Shown piece by piece: positions 1 through 8,629 of a stretch of DNA of 64,000 nucleotides. Position 1 is the stretch's first letter, and each line of letters starts with the position of its first letter. The stretch spans positions 1-64,000 of the forward strand of contig JAVHLM010000019.1 of NCBI GenBank assembly GCA_031082125.1, written 5' to 3'. The translations under genes and the position numbers were made by a program. The notes beneath the pieces were generated by a model. That model made no database searches and was not told where the DNA came from. It saw only the letters and a list, made by a program, of their open reading frames with translations. The stretch comes from Candidatus Eremiobacterota bacterium (lineage in GTDB: Bacteria; Vulcanimicrobiota; CADAWZ01; Ess09-12).

Positions 1-7
1 ATATCGG

Positions 8-1468
8 TCATAGAAACTCTGCCGGGGAGGTTGGCCTTCTCATCTTATCTAAATAGCTCCTTTCCATTTTAATGAGTGAATAGGCAGTGCTGCGGGACAT
101 CCCGAGGCGCTCCCTGGAGTAGTGGCCCAGGGAGAGGAAGAGCATGTCTTTATAGAGGCCGAAATTGTTGAGGGTCCGAAGGAGCCTCCCCTGGTAGAAG
201 GAGAGGGAGTGTCGCAGCGAAGCCATCTTCCGGAGCCTTGCGACCGTCTCGAAAGGATCGGCGGGAGGATGCACCAGGGTACCGTCAGGGATGACGGCAG
301 TATCGGCATCGGGCCGATGAGGTGCGGGAGCCTGGAACTCCTGGGGAAGCTCCACCGTGACAGGTTTCCAGGGAAGAAATTCCCACAGGTGCGACACCTC
401 TTCAAGATCCTTGTGGACCTGGCGGGCAAGCTCCTTGTCCCGCTCGCCGAAGGAGGCCTCGTCATCGAGGGAGCCGATGGCACCCGCCAGGGCGCCAAGG
501 AGAAGGGCTTTCTTCTCGATGGCGGGATCGGTTCCGTTCTCCTTGGTGCCGGAAGCATCAAGGCTATTCCGAGAGTATGCCCCCTCGCCGTGGGTGACGC
601 AGGCTCCCTGGGAGTCTTTCCCCTGCGAGCGGCAGAGAGAAGCTCCCGCGGCCTCCCGAGCCTCAGGCTTCCCTGTCCCGGAATCGGAATCCTCCGGAGA
701 CTGCACCGTTGTGCCCTGTGCCCCGAGATCCTCGAGCGGCGCCGAAGCGGCGAACTCCCCAAGAAGGGCCTCCACGAAAGCATCAGAAGGAAGGTCTGCC
801 TCTTCCATCCTGCGGAAGACCTCGAGGGCCCTGTCCCATTTCGCGGCAACGAAAAAAGGAACCCGCACGTTTACGGCGAGGCTCCCTGCGTCCTCTTCAT
901 CGTCATCGGCGGCAGCGAATGAATTGATGCCGCTTCCCTCGGCACCGGCTTTAAAACGCTTCACCTCCTCTTCAATTTCTCTTATGGTGCATTGCATGGC
1001 CTTTGAGAGCCACTCCTCCTGGGTCTCAGGTGTCACGACCTGGAAAAGATACCGCAGCGCGCTCTTGCGCAGGTGCCCCTCTTCAAGAGCCTCCCTGATG
1101 AGGGGGAGCTTCTGAAGTTCCTTGGCATTCCGCATCAGCTCATAGCCGCTCCTTGATGAGATCCCAAGCTCCTCGAGCACAAAGTCGCCGACACGGACAT
1201 AACCGAGCTTCTCGAGCCTCCCGTTGAGGGAGAGAAGTGCCTCCCCGATGAGGAGATCGAGCCTGACCCCGGCGGAAGAGAGGCACCAGAGGTTCCAGTC
1301 CAGGACCTCCGCCGTGAGATCCCTGAAAATGTGGCGGCAGTTCGACCGCGAGAGCACCTCGTCGGCGCCGTACGTGACCAGCGGGAGGCCGGGGATGGCC
1401 TTGAAGACCTGCCCGCCCTCCATGGTGGCCTCGTAGCCGGGATACTCGCGGATCGCGCCGGTATTCAC
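8..1468 (-). CDS. 13E12/DUF222-like protein lacking the HNH nuclease domain
   Basis: The 486-residue protein starts at GTG, with the Shine-Dalgarno AAAGGAGG just upstream. It is a clear paralogue of the 813-residue HNH protein at 28624. Both carry a helical module with a conserved run like SALRYLFQVVTPE (here) and SALRHLSRVITPE (there), followed by a low-complexity linker and the start of a second module (ERLGMSRSTAYSLIK here, ERCGFSMAQTRQLIR there). This copy stops 19 residues later at a TGA, where the paralogue continues for over 400 residues to an HNH domain. Such N-terminal modules occur in front of HNH endonucleases of the DUF222/13E12 kind; their biochemical role is not established. Without HNH this copy cannot be the same nuclease, and may bind DNA or partner proteins. 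Other frames across the truncation point hit stops quickly, so a simple single frameshift is not obvious. Confidence 0.7.
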   Translation of the reverse strand: MNTGAIREYPGYEATMEGGQVFKAIPGLPLVTYGADEVLSRSNCRHIFRDLTAEVLDWNLWCLSSAGVRLDLLIGEALLSLNGRLEKLGYVRVGDFVLEELGISSRSGYELMRNAKELQKLPLIREALEEGHLRKSALRYLFQVVTPETQEEWLSKAMQCTIREIEEEVKRFKAGAEGSGINSFAAADDDEEDAGSLAVNVRVPFFVAAKWDRALEVFRRMEEADLPSDAFVEALLGEFAASAPLEDLGAQGTTVQSPEDSDSGTGKPEAREAAGASLCRSQGKDSQGACVTHGEGAYSRNSLDASGTKENGTDPAIEKKALLLGALAGAIGSLDDEASFGERDKELARQVHKDLEEVSHLWEFLPWKPVTVELPQEFQAPAPHRPDADTAVIPDGTLVHPPADPFETVARLRKMASLRHSLSFYQGRLLRTLNNFGLYKDMLFLSLGHYSRERLGMSRSTAYSLIKMERSYLDKMRRPTSPAEFL

Positions 1469-1504
1469 TATAGTCCTCCTTTCATGAGTTTTTGCATATT
1501 ATTT

Positions 1505-1520
1505 GGATACTTTTGTATCC
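1505..1520. promoter_or_regulatory. perfect inverted repeat, probable operator
   Basis: GGATAC-N4-GTATCC is a perfect 6-bp inverted repeat. It sits immediately downstream of the -10 box and overlaps the predicted start of transcription of the 13E12-like gene. That position is typical of a repressor site, possibly autoregulatory; the binding protein is unknown. Confidence 0.55.
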
Positions 1521-1528
1521 CTGTCACT

Positions 1529-1557
1529 ATTATACATAAATAATATCATTAAGTCAA
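1529..1557 (-). promoter_or_regulatory. sigma-70-like promoter of the 13E12-like gene
   Basis: On the minus strand TTGACT (1552-1557) is followed by a 17-nt spacer and a perfect TATAAT (1529-1534). The GTG start at 1468 lies about 55 nt downstream of the predicted transcription start. Confidence 0.75.
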
Positions 1558-1753
1558 AATAGTTACCTGCTGAAATGCTTGTTATTATTGGCATTTAAGG
1601 CCATCACAGGATGCCCTCCAGAGGGCTGGGAAGGGTTGTTTTTTGTTTTTTCCTGTCCCGGGCCCTTAAAGCCCCTCCAGCGGAGAGAAAGGGCACTCTG
1701 TGCTGGCGCGGAGAGGGGGGGGTTGGGAAAAACAGGACTTGCTTAAAATAATT

Positions 1754-4700
1754 TCAGTCTTTATCAAACTCCACTTCCAGCCTTCCTCCATCCCTGAAGA
1801 TGACATAAGGCCTGTCCTGTATTCCTTTCACGGTGACCACGCAATGCTTCTGCGTGATTATATGCCCGTCCCTCCCTGCATATATTGTCACTCTGCCGTC
1901 GGAACCCACACGGAACCTCAGCATCTTCTCCTCGCCGGGCATAAGGCGGTTTGCCGGTGAGAAGGTCTGTCCTGTTGCAAACATATGGATATTTCCCGAT
2001 GAACGATTTTTGTAAGTGACATAGACGTTTTGATTTCTCACCAGATCGCTTCCCGAAGAACCGGTGTCCCCGGCAGGCGGGGTGGAGGGCCTTGATGCAT
2101 GGCCTCTCACGTTGATGGAGCTCTGGGCGGAGCTGGAGTTCCCTGCGCCGTCGGTGACCACCACCTTTATGGTCCTGCTCTGCGGGTCTCTCACTGTCCA
2201 GGTGATGCTCTTCGTGTCGCTCGCGAAATCCCTGTGCTCCACGCCGTTGTCATACCATACATAGCGATACGGCGGTGTGCCTCCCTGAACTCTTGTCGAA
2301 AGCGACACCCTCTCTCCCACATTGACATTGACATTTCCTGGCGTCAAGGCAAGCGCTAGGGGAGTGCTCCTCTGGCCCCTCACGCTGAAGGAGCACTGGG
2401 CCTTAGCGGAATTCCCCGCGCTGTCAGTGACGAGAAGCTCGTAAGTCCTGTTTCCCGGGCTTTTCAGACTGGTGGTGATGCTCTTGGCATTCAGGTCCTC
2501 CCTCTTCCCCCTGTCGGTGTACCATGTGTACTTGTAAGGAGGCCTGCCGCCGCTCACTTTTCCGTCAATGTCAATCTCTTCACCCACGTCGGCAACACGC
2601 TTGGAAGGGGTGACCGATACAAAGAGAGGGACTGCGGGGGGAGCGGCTTCTTTTACCGTGACGCTGACAGAAGCATCACCTTTTCTCCCTGTTGCATCAG
2701 TCACGAGGAGTTTTACCGTATGGCTTCCCGGCTCGGTAATTTTCATCCCCGTGAATTCACTAGATGAACCTGTGGTTCTCGTGAGAGTATCTTTTTTTGC
2801 CCCGTCAAGCATCAATTCATAGGTAAAGGGAGGAGTCCCATCCTTGACTTCCGCCTCGAACATGACGACATCTTTGTATTTGCTTTCGTCTGGTTTCGGC
2901 AACTCCTTTAAGCTCACTGAGAGTGCAGAAACAGATGAAGCAGAGGGCTTGTCGGCTGCCACGACCTTCAGAGTAGTGCTGGCTTCTGCTTCTTTTCCCT
3001 TGCTGTCAGTGACGCGCACCGTATAGGTGGAAGTATAGCTCCCCTCGTTCCTGATAGTGATGGAGATCCCGTCGGTCGTCTTCGGGGTATTGCTGCAGAG
3101 GTCTTTCTTCTTCTCCCTGTCCTTGAACCAGTCATACTGGTAGGGGGGCGTGCCTCCCTTGACGGTCGCTTTGAAATCAACCTTGTCACCAAGGGAGGCC
3201 GTGCCCGCCGTTGAGGTGAGGGCCACCTTGAATTCTTTTCCTGAAGTTTTTGCCAGAAGCTCATCGAGATTGTCTCTCGCCTTTTCATAATCAGGCTTTA
3301 CTTCCAATGCTTTCTTGTAATCAGCGATGGCGCCCTCGATGTCACCGAGGCTCTCCTTGGAGACTCCCCTGTTGTTGTATGCTGAAGCATGGTTTGGATT
3401 GCACTTGATGGCCATGGTATAATCTTCAATAGCGCCATAATTATCACCTAACTTCTCCTTGGCAAATCCCCTGTTGTTATATGCTGAAGCATAGTTCGGG
3501 TTGTACTTGATGGCCATGGTATAATCTTCAATGGCTCCTTTTGTATCACCGGTCACCCTGCGATCTATGCCCCTGTTATAATATGCATCGGCGAAATCCG
3601 GTTTGAGGCGTATTGCCTCGGTATAATCCTTGATGGCTCCCTTGGAATCTCCGGCTTTACCCTTCGTAATACCGCGCTGGTTGTAAAACTCAGCCGACTC
3701 CTGTGATTTCTTCACCGCCGCCGCAAGCTTCGCACGCAGCTCCCCTGCCGCGGCCGGGTCGAGCTTCTCAAGCTCCTTGATCACCTTTTCGGCGGCATCG
3801 AATTTGCCCTGTGAGATCAGGGACTCCGCCTCCTTTTTCAATTTTTCGGCCTTTTCTCTTTGCTCCTTGCCTTTGGAGAGCGCTTCATCAGAGATGGAGA
3901 CGCTGAAGCTCCCGCTCCCTCTTCCGAGCTCAAGGCCCTCGGCATTGCGGAAGACCACCGTCGCCACGCAGGTACCCACGCGGCTCCGTTTTACCGTCAC
4001 ATCCTTCGTGATATTGTTGCCGTCAAAGTGGGAGTCCTCGTTGAGGCTCCACTGACAGCGGGGTTCTCCGGGAGGATTGGGCTCAATACCACAGGTGAGG
4101 CGCACGTTCTGGTGCACGGCGATCTCGCCTTTCTTCTCCACGTGCTGCTTCCCGTCCCATACCAGGGGAGGAGGGCCCAGGGGGCCGATGACCTTCACGG
4201 TCACCTTGTAAGGGCGGGCAGTCACCGTGCCCCGGGCCTCGCCCAGGTCGTCACCTGTGCCAGGGACCCTGCCCCGGGCGATAATCACGGCGGGCTTTGT
4301 GTCCTTGGGCACAAAGACAATCTCTCTCGCATCCTGTGACTCGGTGACAAGCCGCACATTGCCGGGTGGCTCCCACCGGAAGTCGATGTCCTTTGACTCG
4401 GGGGTCACTGCCACCCGGGCCTTCACCTCCTGCCCCACGAGAGGGCTCGCGGGAGAAAAGGTCATGGAGAGCTTGGGCTCGCCGATCTCAAGAACAAGCT
4501 GCTCCGATTCGACAAGTGTCGAAAGGGCGGCGCCTTCTTTTTTCAGCACAACCACCCAAATTTTCACTGTATCCGGCTTCTTGAAGGTGGCGGCAGTCTT
4601 TGCATTGTCGCTCTCGTTGGGAGAAAAGGAGACCTCGCTCGAGGTCTGCCACCGGAAGACAAAGCTCCCCGCCATGGGTTTCCCGCCTGAGAGGACCGTG

Positions 4701-7030
4701 GCGGTAAAGGCCGCCTTCGAGCCCACGGGAAGCTTCTTTTCGGGAGGAGTCATGGCGATGGTGACCGTCACCTCTCCGACCTCAAAGCTCATGGAGGCAG
4801 TGCCGATGGGGCCGCGGGGGCCGCTTACCTTCACCGAGAGCTTGTAAGTGCCGGGCTTTTTCCCCTTAAAGCTCACCTTGGCGCCGCTCCCCTCGCAGTC
4901 GCCGCTCCACGTATAGCTCGAGGGCTTGTTGTCGGGCGAGGCGTTTTCCACAATAGCCTCCACCGAAACGCTCTCGCCCATGCTGAGCGTCTTGCGGGGG
5001 GCGCGAATGACCACCTTGGCCTCCGCTGCGGGCGGAGGCTCAGGCTGAGCGACGGGAGGGCTCACCGGGACGCCCGAGAGTATCGATTCCACCTCTGAAA
5101 GCGCCCGTGCCATCTCATCCCGCATCCTGTCATAGGTGCCAAGCCCATGTGACTGATCTTCCATGACCCGGCCTGTCACGGTATCTTCCATCTCAATGCA
5201 CCGGCCGTCTTTCAGGAGAAGCCCATGTTCGGCAGTAACGATGAGGCATTCGGAGAGGGTATCCTGCTTTCCCTTCATCCTGACCGTTTTCTCTTCCTCA
5301 GTGAACCGCGCAATATATCCCTCAAAGCCTCCAAAGTTAACTTTCCTGACAGCCTTCGTGCCTTTCCCGGTGAAACTGTTCACCCTTTTTTCCATATCGG
5401 CCATTGAGGGAGTCGCCCTGTCATAGCGCACCGCAAGCCGCGCGCTCACATGATCGCCGAACTGCCTGAAATCCTCTCCCACGGTGCCTAGTACCTTGTC
5501 GCGGGGCTCCTTTTTCCTTTTAATTGATGCAAGGTCCCTCAGATAATCGTTGCCTGAGCGCTTCCAGTGAGCGGGAAGCCTGAGGGCGGAAAGGGGATCG
5601 GAGGAAGCCACGCCGGGGCTGCGGCGTGGCTCAGGAGTGGCCCGCGGCTCAGGTGAGGGGGTGGGACGGGGAATTGGTGAGGCTGAAGGAGATGGTGTGG
5701 GAGTGGGCTCCTGGGTGACGACCCCGACAGGATCGATCTTTTTTTGAGCTCTTGCAAGCACCTGGTCTTTCCCAAAACTGCCTATATCATAAAGAGTTGC
5801 GATGATTTCCCCCATACCGGTGATCTTTATCTGCTTCTCGTCATTATTCGCCCCTTCTCCCCGGGAGAGCATCTGAAGGCCGCCCGTGGTCTTCCAGTTC
5901 CACAGACTGCCTTTCGGGGCGGCACCTTTCAAGCAGAGAGCCTTTGCCGTAATCACTTCACCTTTCTTGGGCGCCTGGCTTGAAAGCTGAATATCGGCCC
6001 CATAGAAGGCTATGGTGTGCCGGGCTTCCCCCAGCAGGCGCCTTCCATATTTGTTTGAAAGAAATACCCTTAAAAAATATGTCTGAGTGTCCTTATCTTC
6101 TGAGCTTATGATGAATCCGGTCTTTCCAATGCCCTGCTCAAGTATTTCTCTTACCTTCCTCCTGCCTGCTCCTTTCTCTATCCACCTGCTCAGCTCATAC
6201 TCGACATAAGGCAAATACTCATCACTCTTCCAGGAAGATGGCACTTCGGAGACAAGAGTCAACGGAGAGTAAAATGCTCCTTTTCCGCTCACATTCACTG
6301 CACAGACTCCCGGACCGTTGAGGACCACTTGTCCTGGCTGCAGGTTTCTTTGCACAAAGGGGCTGAGCCGGTATGATTGGAACTCGGTGTAGGGAACGAC
6401 AGATACCGAAGTATGTTCCGATAAATACCGCGCAAAGGACTTTGGAAGAAGACCTTTACCGTAGAGCTGGATTATTATTCTGCTTGGAAGTCTGGCATCA
6501 GAATAGACGAAGTCATTTTGCGCATACACCGCACCCCCGCTGAAAGCCAGAAAAGCCTCGGCGGCGTACTGAAGAAAATCAGGGTCAGAACCGGCATGAC
6601 AGTTGTAGAAAATGACTTCTGCATTTTCCGTGAAGGCATCAAGGAGACTGCTGTCCCCCTCCTCATAGGCAGTGTCTCTTATCTTTCTTAAAAAATTTGC
6701 ATCGATGGCCTGATTGCCAAATTCCGCAATACCCTGGCTGCCGTGGCCAAGAAAGACGAGCTTCCTTATTTTCTCCTTCCTTCCTATCTGCCTTATCCTG
6801 TCCAGGCCGTCTTCAACGGTCCTCGCCTCCAGAACATGCGAAAATTCTTTTTCGATGAGCTCCTTGTCATTTTCAAGTCCTGGATCATCGCGATAGGTGG
6901 TATCTATGAGAAGTACACGAGCCTCCTGGGCTGTGCTTGCAGAAACACGGACGCAGCAGAGGAAAAGAAGCAGAACAATAAATATACCCTGTTCATACCT
7001 TCTTTTGATTCCAGAATCTTCGTATGCCAT
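1754..7030 (-). CDS. giant secreted DUF4347-Ig/PKD-TPR protein
   Basis: The protein has 1758 residues from the ATG at 7030, which follows a GAGG site; a GTG 12 nt upstream sits too close to its own Shine-Dalgarno. A signal peptide or membrane anchor covers residues 16-33. Residues about 37-200 resemble DUF4347, a caspase-like fold: a GHGS motif (His96) and a YNCHAG motif (Cys144) occupy the places of the His/Cys dyad of clan CD peptidases. Next come a Pro/Thr/Ser linker (about 440-475), an unrecognised domain, four Ig-like domains, a charged helical stretch, four TPR units of 34 residues, four PKD-like repeats marked by GGTPPY/GGRPPY, and a C-terminal beta domain. It is most likely a cell-surface or periplasmic protein. 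Proteolytic activity is inferred only from the dyad. Confidence 0.8.
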   Translation of the reverse strand: MAYEDSGIKRRYEQGIFIVLLLFLCCVRVSASTAQEARVLLIDTTYRDDPGLENDKELIEKEFSHVLEARTVEDGLDRIRQIGRKEKIRKLVFLGHGSQGIAEFGNQAIDANFLRKIRDTAYEEGDSSLLDAFTENAEVIFYNCHAGSDPDFLQYAAEAFLAFSGGAVYAQNDFVYSDARLPSRIIIQLYGKGLLPKSFARYLSEHTSVSVVPYTEFQSYRLSPFVQRNLQPGQVVLNGPGVCAVNVSGKGAFYSPLTLVSEVPSSWKSDEYLPYVEYELSRWIEKGAGRRKVREILEQGIGKTGFIISSEDKDTQTYFLRVFLSNKYGRRLLGEARHTIAFYGADIQLSSQAPKKGEVITAKALCLKGAAPKGSLWNWKTTGGLQMLSRGEGANNDEKQIKITGMGEIIATLYDIGSFGKDQVLARAQKKIDPVGVVTQEPTPTPSPSASPIPRPTPSPEPRATPEPRRSPGVASSDPLSALRLPAHWKRSGNDYLRDLASIKRKKEPRDKVLGTVGEDFRQFGDHVSARLAVRYDRATPSMADMEKRVNSFTGKGTKAVRKVNFGGFEGYIARFTEEEKTVRMKGKQDTLSECLIVTAEHGLLLKDGRCIEMEDTVTGRVMEDQSHGLGTYDRMRDEMARALSEVESILSGVPVSPPVAQPEPPPAAEAKVVIRAPRKTLSMGESVSVEAIVENASPDNKPSSYTWSGDCEGSGAKVSFKGKKPGTYKLSVKVSGPRGPIGTASMSFEVGEVTVTIAMTPPEKKLPVGSKAAFTATVLSGGKPMAGSFVFRWQTSSEVSFSPNESDNAKTAATFKKPDTVKIWVVVLKKEGAALSTLVESEQLVLEIGEPKLSMTFSPASPLVGQEVKARVAVTPESKDIDFRWEPPGNVRLVTESQDAREIVFVPKDTKPAVIIARGRVPGTGDDLGEARGTVTARPYKVTVKVIGPLGPPPLVWDGKQHVEKKGEIAVHQNVRLTCGIEPNPPGEPRCQWSLNEDSHFDGNNITKDVTVKRSRVGTCVATVVFRNAEGLELGRGSGSFSVSISDEALSKGKEQREKAEKLKKEAESLISQGKFDAAEKVIKELEKLDPAAAGELRAKLAAAVKKSQESAEFYNQRGITKGKAGDSKGAIKDYTEAIRLKPDFADAYYNRGIDRRVTGDTKGAIEDYTMAIKYNPNYASAYNNRGFAKEKLGDNYGAIEDYTMAIKCNPNHASAYNNRGVSKESLGDIEGAIADYKKALEVKPDYEKARDNLDELLAKTSGKEFKVALTSTAGTASLGDKVDFKATVKGGTPPYQYDWFKDREKKKDLCSNTPKTTDGISITIRNEGSYTSTYTVRVTDSKGKEAEASTTLKVVAADKPSASSVSALSVSLKELPKPDESKYKDVVMFEAEVKDGTPPFTYELMLDGAKKDTLTRTTGSSSEFTGMKITEPGSHTVKLLVTDATGRKGDASVSVTVKEAAPPAVPLFVSVTPSKRVADVGEEIDIDGKVSGGRPPYKYTWYTDRGKREDLNAKSITTSLKSPGNRTYELLVTDSAGNSAKAQCSFSVRGQRSTPLALALTPGNVNVNVGERVSLSTRVQGGTPPYRYVWYDNGVEHRDFASDTKSITWTVRDPQSRTIKVVVTDGAGNSSSAQSSINVRGHASRPSTPPAGDTGSSGSDLVRNQNVYVTYKNRSSGNIHMFATGQTFSPANRLMPGEEKMLRFRVGSDGRVTIYAGRDGHIITQKHCVVTVKGIQDRPYVIFRDGGRLEVEFDKD
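3403..3532 (-). repeat. 102-bp tandem repeat within the TPR-coding part
   Basis: The 28 bases at 3403-3430 and 3505-3532 are the same, exactly 102 bp (34 codons, one TPR unit) apart. Neighbouring stretches around 3366 and 3468 also match almost perfectly. This points to a recent unit duplication or gene conversion inside the TPR array. Confidence 0.8.
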
Positions 7031-7062
7031 AGTACCTCGCACCTCCCCCAGTCACAGAATGA

Positions 7063-7278
7063 TATTTCAAGGATGGCATTGTTCTCTCACAAGATATTGC
7101 AGAAGCATGGCGGGAAAACAGTGAGTCAGAGCTTGACGAAGATATCATTCTGAAGTGCGGTGACTGGCGGAGATTCTTGCTAAATCTGTTGGATAGGCGG
7201 TTCCCCTCTGAACCCTGGCAAAGGAGAGCTTATGAGCTTTTCTATGCCTGCCTTATAAATGTTTCTCACACAACCGGA
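7063..7278 (+). pseudogene. decayed ORF without start codon
   Basis: After a TGA at 7060-7062 one frame stays open for 71 codons to a TAA. It reads as plausible protein (for example ILKCGDWRRFLLNLL and PWQRRAYELFYACL), with Trp, Tyr and Phe in balanced proportion. No ATG or GTG occurs in frame, and the only TTG codons are internal. It looks like the 3' remnant of a gene lost between the divergent neighbours, but could be chance. The family is not recognised. The rest of the 7031-7451 gap shows nothing further. Confidence 0.3.
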
Positions 7279-7451
7279 TAAATTCCTTTTCCTGCCAGGA
7301 CATTCCCCCCTGATGCCGCCCGGGCGGAAGGACAAGAGCCTCCAGATGGTGAAACCACACTTGGGGACCCCGCCTTTTCAGAGAATCACCGGGACCCGCG
7401 CAATGAAGCCATCCCCCCCACGATGGCCCCGCACAATGAAAGGAGCGTCTG

Positions 7452-7973
7452 ATGAAAAAAAGACTGGCCCTCTCATTCCTTGTCCTCTTGGTGCTTGCCA
7501 TGACCTTCTCCCCGGCACAGGCTGCTGAAAAGACCCCCGCCCAGGTCCTTGACGGCTTCTATAAGTGGTACTTCAAGAATGTGCCGGCGATAGACCCCGT
7601 CAAGGGGCCGGAACACAAGCCTTTCACCTACCGCGACAACTTCTCGCAGGCAAAGGACTTTTTCCAGCCCGACCTCTATCGCATGCTCTCCATGGCCTTC
7701 ACGAAAGGGCCCTCCGACGGCGACTGGATCGACTTCGACCCCTTCATCAACGCCCAGATGGGCGCGAGGGGCTACAAGATGGGAAAATCCGCACTCAAGG
7801 GCAACAGAGCGACGGTCACCGTCTCCATCCTGCCGGGGAGGGGCTCCACATGGAAGGACATCCCCGTGGAGCTCACCAAATCAGGGGGGACCTGGCGAAT
7901 CTCCAATTACCTCTATGACAAGGACTTCGACCTTTACCGCTTTCTTAAGAAAATGAAGTACTTCAAAGAGTGA
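7452..7973 (+). CDS. small secreted protein, DUF3828-like
   Basis: The 173-residue protein starts at an ATG behind AAAGGAG. A clear Sec signal peptide (residues 1-24, ending AQA) is followed by a compact alpha+beta domain. The opening TPAQVLDGFYKWYF, the aromatic residues and a late SGGTWRISNYLYD strand resemble periplasmic DUF3828-type proteins of unknown function. It is monocistronic: its start is far from the upstream gene, and a separate consensus promoter follows it. No catalytic motif is visible. Confidence 0.7.
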   Translation: MKKRLALSFLVLLVLAMTFSPAQAAEKTPAQVLDGFYKWYFKNVPAIDPVKGPEHKPFTYRDNFSQAKDFFQPDLYRMLSMAFTKGPSDGDWIDFDPFINAQMGARGYKMGKSALKGNRATVTVSILPGRGSTWKDIPVELTKSGGTWRISNYLYDKDFDLYRFLKKMKYFKE

Positions 7974-8001
7974 GGCAGAGACTTATCAGCCTTGAGGCTC
8001 C

Positions 8002-8030
8002 TTGACATAGGCGCACAAAAGGCGTATAAT
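8002..8030 (+). promoter_or_regulatory. consensus promoter of the toxin-antitoxin operon
   Basis: TTGACA (8002-8007), a 17-nt spacer and TATAAT (8025-8030) match sigma-70 consensus exactly. The antitoxin ATG is 27 nt downstream of the -10 box, behind GGGAGGAG. Confidence 0.85.
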
Positions 8031-8057
8031 GGTAGCACAAATCCCGGGAGGAGCCCC

Positions 8058-8312
8058 ATGGCGAAAGAAAAACTCAATATCACCCTGGATGCCGATCTCA
8101 TTGAGTATGTAAAGATGTATGCGAGCGAAAACAGAACCACGGTATCGGAAGTAGTGGGCCAGTTCCTCCTGAACCTCAAGAGAACGAGGGAAAAGGACCC
8201 CACAGAGATAATCTTCTCCGACCCTGCCTTCAGAGAGAGCATGCTTGAGTGCATCGCAAAGATACAGAACGGGAAGATGAAGTGGCTCGGCTATGATGAG
8301 GTATTCAAATGA
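8058..8312 (+). CDS. ribbon-helix-helix antitoxin
   Basis: The protein has 84 residues from the ATG at 8058 (strong GGGAGGAG site). A longer frame reaches back to 7992 but would overlap the promoter. The N-terminus KLNITLDADLIEYVKMYA followed by TTVSEVVGQFL is a typical ribbon-helix-helix strand and helices, as in antitoxins that bind their own operator as dimers. The C-terminal acidic segment would wrap the toxin. Its stop overlaps the toxin start (ATGA), the usual coupling for type II modules. Confidence 0.8.
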   Translation: MAKEKLNITLDADLIEYVKMYASENRTTVSEVVGQFLLNLKRTREKDPTEIIFSDPAFRESMLECIAKIQNGKMKWLGYDEVFK

Positions 8313-8626
8313 GAGCCCTTTTCAGCGCGGACTTCAAAAAGGCTGTGCAGAAATTTGCATCGATAAAAAGAGCGATACAGAAAAAGGTGGATATGATTCT
8401 CGAGGAGCCTCTCGCACTCGGCGAGCCCCTCAGGGGGAGCCTGAAGGGATATTACAGCTGCCCGGTTAAAAAGAACTTCCTTATCATCTATCTCTACTGC
8501 CACGCCTGCAGAAGAAGAAAGGACGACAGAGTGGTGGCCTGCGCAGACTGCGGGGAGTCTCCCGATGAGACCGTGAAATTCGTGAATCTCGGCCCCCACG
8601 ACGAGACTTACAGAACTGCTCCATAG
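8309..8626 (+). CDS. RelE/YafQ-superfamily toxin with a Cys4 insertion
   Basis: The 105-residue protein is translationally coupled to the antitoxin. The start (MRALFSADFKKAVQKF), the GEPLRGSLKGYYSCPV strand and the final LGPHDETY match the RelE/YafQ/ParE fold, whose mRNA-interferase members cut mRNA on the ribosome. Between the penultimate strand (NFLIIYLY) and the last strand lies a roughly 25-residue insertion with CxxC (Cys64, Cys67) and CxxC (Cys78, Cys81) ten residues apart, as in a zinc knuckle. The terminal HD(E)xxY element is retained, so activity is plausible. Confidence 0.75.
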   Translation: MRALFSADFKKAVQKFASIKRAIQKKVDMILEEPLALGEPLRGSLKGYYSCPVKKNFLIIYLYCHACRRRKDDRVVACADCGESPDETVKFVNLGPHDETYRTAP

Positions 8627-8629
8627 GAT

